Assembly (NCBI GenBank): GCA_023447635.1
Contig: JAEXNA010000030.1
Coordinates: 1 to 8,015, forward strand
DNA from: Vulcanimicrobiota bacterium
Lineage (GTDB): Bacteria > Vulcanimicrobiota > Xenobia > Xenobiales > JADMJV01
DNA: 8,015 nucleotides
Direction: 5' to 3'
This document shows positions 7,048-8,015 of this stretch, piece by piece. Below the pieces are notes generated by a model. That model had not been told where the DNA came from and did no database searches. It was given only the letters and a program-made list of their open reading frames with translations. The translations under genes and the position numbers were made by a program. The stretch's first letter is position 1, and the number at the start of each line of letters is the position of its first letter.

Positions 7048-7051
7048 CAAG

Positions 7052-7867
7052 ATGTTCCGTCGACTTCTGATCAGTTTGTTATTGCTCTCCTTGCCGGTCC
7101 TGGCTCAGTCCGACCTGGATAAGATTTTTGACTCGGCTAACGCAGCGATGGAGACCGAGCGCTACGCCGAAGCGCTTGAAGGCTACCGCAAGATCCTCGC
7201 GGTCGAGCCCGAGAGCACCGGGGCGCTCTGGAACGGTGGTCTGGCGGCTTACTTCCTGGGGCAGGGCGAAGAGGCCAAGGCCCACTGGCTGGCCTTGCAG
7301 AAGCTCGAGCCGGGCAGCTATTCGCTGCAGGCCAAGCTGGTCCAGGTTTATCAACTGCTGGGCGACACGGCAGCGCGTGACAAAGCTCGCGACGAACTGC
7401 ACGCTGCCTGGGAGAAGGCGCGCAAAGACGACCCGGAAGGCGAGTTCGCCAAGCAGAAGAGCTTTTGTCGCGACCAGTTCCTGGTCAACGACCATCGGGT
7501 TTACGTCTACGAGCCGTACCTGATCGAAGATCCTCGCAAGGTGTGGTACGTCTTCGTCTCGCCGGAGGACCCCAACTTTCAGGATTTCTGGGTCTCGTTG
7601 GGCTCGTACCAGTTCACTACCGAGTTTATGCGCGAGTCCGGCCAGTTGGGCCCGGAAGAGCTGGCCTACCACCTGGACGGCTATAAGGGCGTGGGAGACC
7701 ACTACACCTTCGACATCATGGCCAAGAAGCCAACCTACGAAGAGGTCAAGGGCAAGGCCGTCGGTATCTTCGAGGGGAAAGTCGGCGCCATGTCCTCGTC
7801 GTCGCGCAAAGGCAACGACGTCGAAATCACTATGCCCTCGCAGAGCGAGCCCGGCGAAGAGAAGTAG
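7052..7867 (+). CDS. Exported TPR-repeat protein with unrecognised C-terminal domain
   Basis: A 271-residue protein. Residues 1-18 are a signal peptide (MFRRLLISLLLLSLPVLA), with cleavage probably before QS. Residues about 22-125 are helical tetratricopeptide repeats: the first is clear (SANAAMETERYAEALEGYRK then ILAVEPES), followed by ALWNGGLAAYFLGQGEEAKA and LQAKLVQVYQLLGDTAARDKA. TPRs bind peptides or other proteins, so a scaffold or chaperone-like role in the periplasm is inferred. Residues about 135-255 form a second domain that I do not recognise, with one Cys and strand-rich aromatic segments (HRVYVYEPYLI, VWYVFVSPEDPNFQDFWVSL, YHLDGYKGVGDHYTFDIM). The tail is acidic/polar and low-complexity (SSSSRKGN). 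ATG 7052 begins exactly at the signal peptide; no good Shine-Dalgarno is seen. The gene follows the transporter by 39 bp and may be cotranscribed with it. Confidence 0.85.
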   Translation: MFRRLLISLLLLSLPVLAQSDLDKIFDSANAAMETERYAEALEGYRKILAVEPESTGALWNGGLAAYFLGQGEEAKAHWLALQKLEPGSYSLQAKLVQVYQLLGDTAARDKARDELHAAWEKARKDDPEGEFAKQKSFCRDQFLVNDHRVYVYEPYLIEDPRKVWYVFVSPEDPNFQDFWVSLGSYQFTTEFMRESGQLGPEELAYHLDGYKGVGDHYTFDIMAKKPTYEEVKGKAVGIFEGKVGAMSSSSRKGNDVEITMPSQSEPGEEK

Positions 7868-7896
7868 ACCGCCGCGACTCCGATCAAGCTAAGACC

Positions 7897-7910
7897 TGCC
7901 CGGGGGGGCA
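7897..7910 (+). terminator. Weak hairpin downstream of the TPR gene
   Basis: TGCCC (7897-7901) and GGGCA (7906-7910) can pair around GGGG, 29 bases after the TPR stop codon. The stem is only 5 bp and no uninterrupted T run follows, so an intrinsic terminator is possible but weakly supported. Confidence 0.25.
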
Positions 7911-7912
7911 CC

Positions 7913-7943
7913 CGAAATCTGTTGGTGCTTGATTTGGACACCG
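7913..7943. repeat. 31-bp direct repeat, copy 1
   Basis: The first of two exact copies, beginning CGAAATCTGTTGGTGCTTGA and ending TTTGGACACCG. Its left boundary is sharp, since the bases before 7913 differ from those before 7985. Its right boundary cannot be seen because the second copy reaches the window end. GC is about 48%, below the surroundings. It lies 45 bases after the TPR stop, outside any convincing gene. CRISPR-like array, tandem repeat and coding repeat all remain possible. Confidence 0.85.
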
Positions 7944-7954
7944 TGGTTTCCAAA
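7933..7954. repeat. 22-bp near-perfect palindrome across the right end of repeat copy 1
   Basis: TTTGGACACCG (7933-7943) faces TGGTTTCCAAA (7944-7954); nine of eleven positions pair, the exceptions being 7939/7948 and the central G/T. Half lies inside the shared 31 bp and half in the following bases. If the repeat really extends to 7954 it would be at least 42 bp with a terminal palindrome. Confidence 0.6.
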
Positions 7955-7984
7955 CGGAGCACCGAGCCTTTCCCGGAAGAGCGT

Positions 7985-8015
7985 CGAAATCTGTTGGTGC
8001 TTGATTTGGACACCG
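7985..8015. repeat. 31-bp direct repeat, copy 2 (reaches the window end)
   Basis: Identical over all 31 visible bases to 7913-7943, starting 72 bp further on. The 41 bases between the copies (7944-7984) are about 59% GC and show no similarity to the repeat apart from short CACCG and palindrome matches. The window stops here, so the number of copies and the full repeat length are unknown. Confidence 0.85.

Noticed and set aside
7922..7945. LVLDLDT reading as the start of a HAD phosphatase (DxD motif)
   Set aside because: The same segment repeats 24 codons later and the rest of the HAD fold is absent; no supported start codon is seen.
7735..8013. 92-residue minus-strand frame covering the repeats
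   Set aside because: It overlaps the end of the TPR gene antisense and looks like a shadow. It is kept only as a possibility for a coding repeat.
7913..8015. Confident CRISPR array call
   Set aside because: Only two copies and one spacer-sized gap are visible, the repeat end is not seen, and no cas genes are present in the window.

Overview
The window is a gene-dense, high-GC (roughly 60-65% by eye) stretch of a bacterial chromosome. It holds eight protein genes, one of them cut by the left edge, and no RNA genes or insertion sequences that I can recognise. The lineage cannot be fixed from sequence alone. A short exported protein with an S-layer homology (SLH) domain and a coiled coil, a Tat-exported serine hydrolase and a possible leaderless promoter fit an environmental, probably double-membraned, deep-branching bacterium (Armatimonadota/Xenobia/Deinococcus-like is a guess, not a finding).

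Left block (1-4208, all +): the C-terminal catalytic half of a family S9A prolyl oligopeptidase overlaps by 8 bp a DUF1963/YwqG-like protein. After 65 bp comes a Tat-exported serine hydrolase of the class C beta-lactamase/DD-peptidase fold. It overlaps by 4 bp (ATGA) an unrecognised 439-residue protein that may be a degenerate GHKL/HSP90-type ATPase-like protein with a C-terminal membrane hairpin. The spacing suggests two translationally coupled pairs, possibly one operon.

Middle (4209-5686): a 120-bp leader with several short inverted repeats precedes the 126-residue SLH-coiled-coil protein. That gene meets an ATP-grasp ligase-like gene on the minus strand tail to tail, with only 6 bp between the stop codons. 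The ATP-grasp gene is divergent from the next gene across a compact promoter region.

Right block (5687-8015, +): an MFS-type transporter of the nucleotide (NTP/NDP, Npt/Tlc-like) family has a TANNNT box placed exactly for a leaderless GTG start. It is followed, after 39 bp containing a palindrome, by an exported TPR protein with an unrecognised C-terminal domain. The last 148 bp hold no convincing gene but contain two exact copies of a 31-bp sequence at a 72-bp pitch, the second running into the window edge. This is the most open question here: it could be the first units of a CRISPR-like array, a tandem repeat, or the start of a coding repeat (72 bp = 24 codons).

Functionally most genes deal with the cell envelope or exported and peptide substrates (peptidase, serine hydrolase, SLH tether, exported TPR protein) or with nucleotides (transporter, ATP-grasp). 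I see no complete defence or biosynthetic system in the window.
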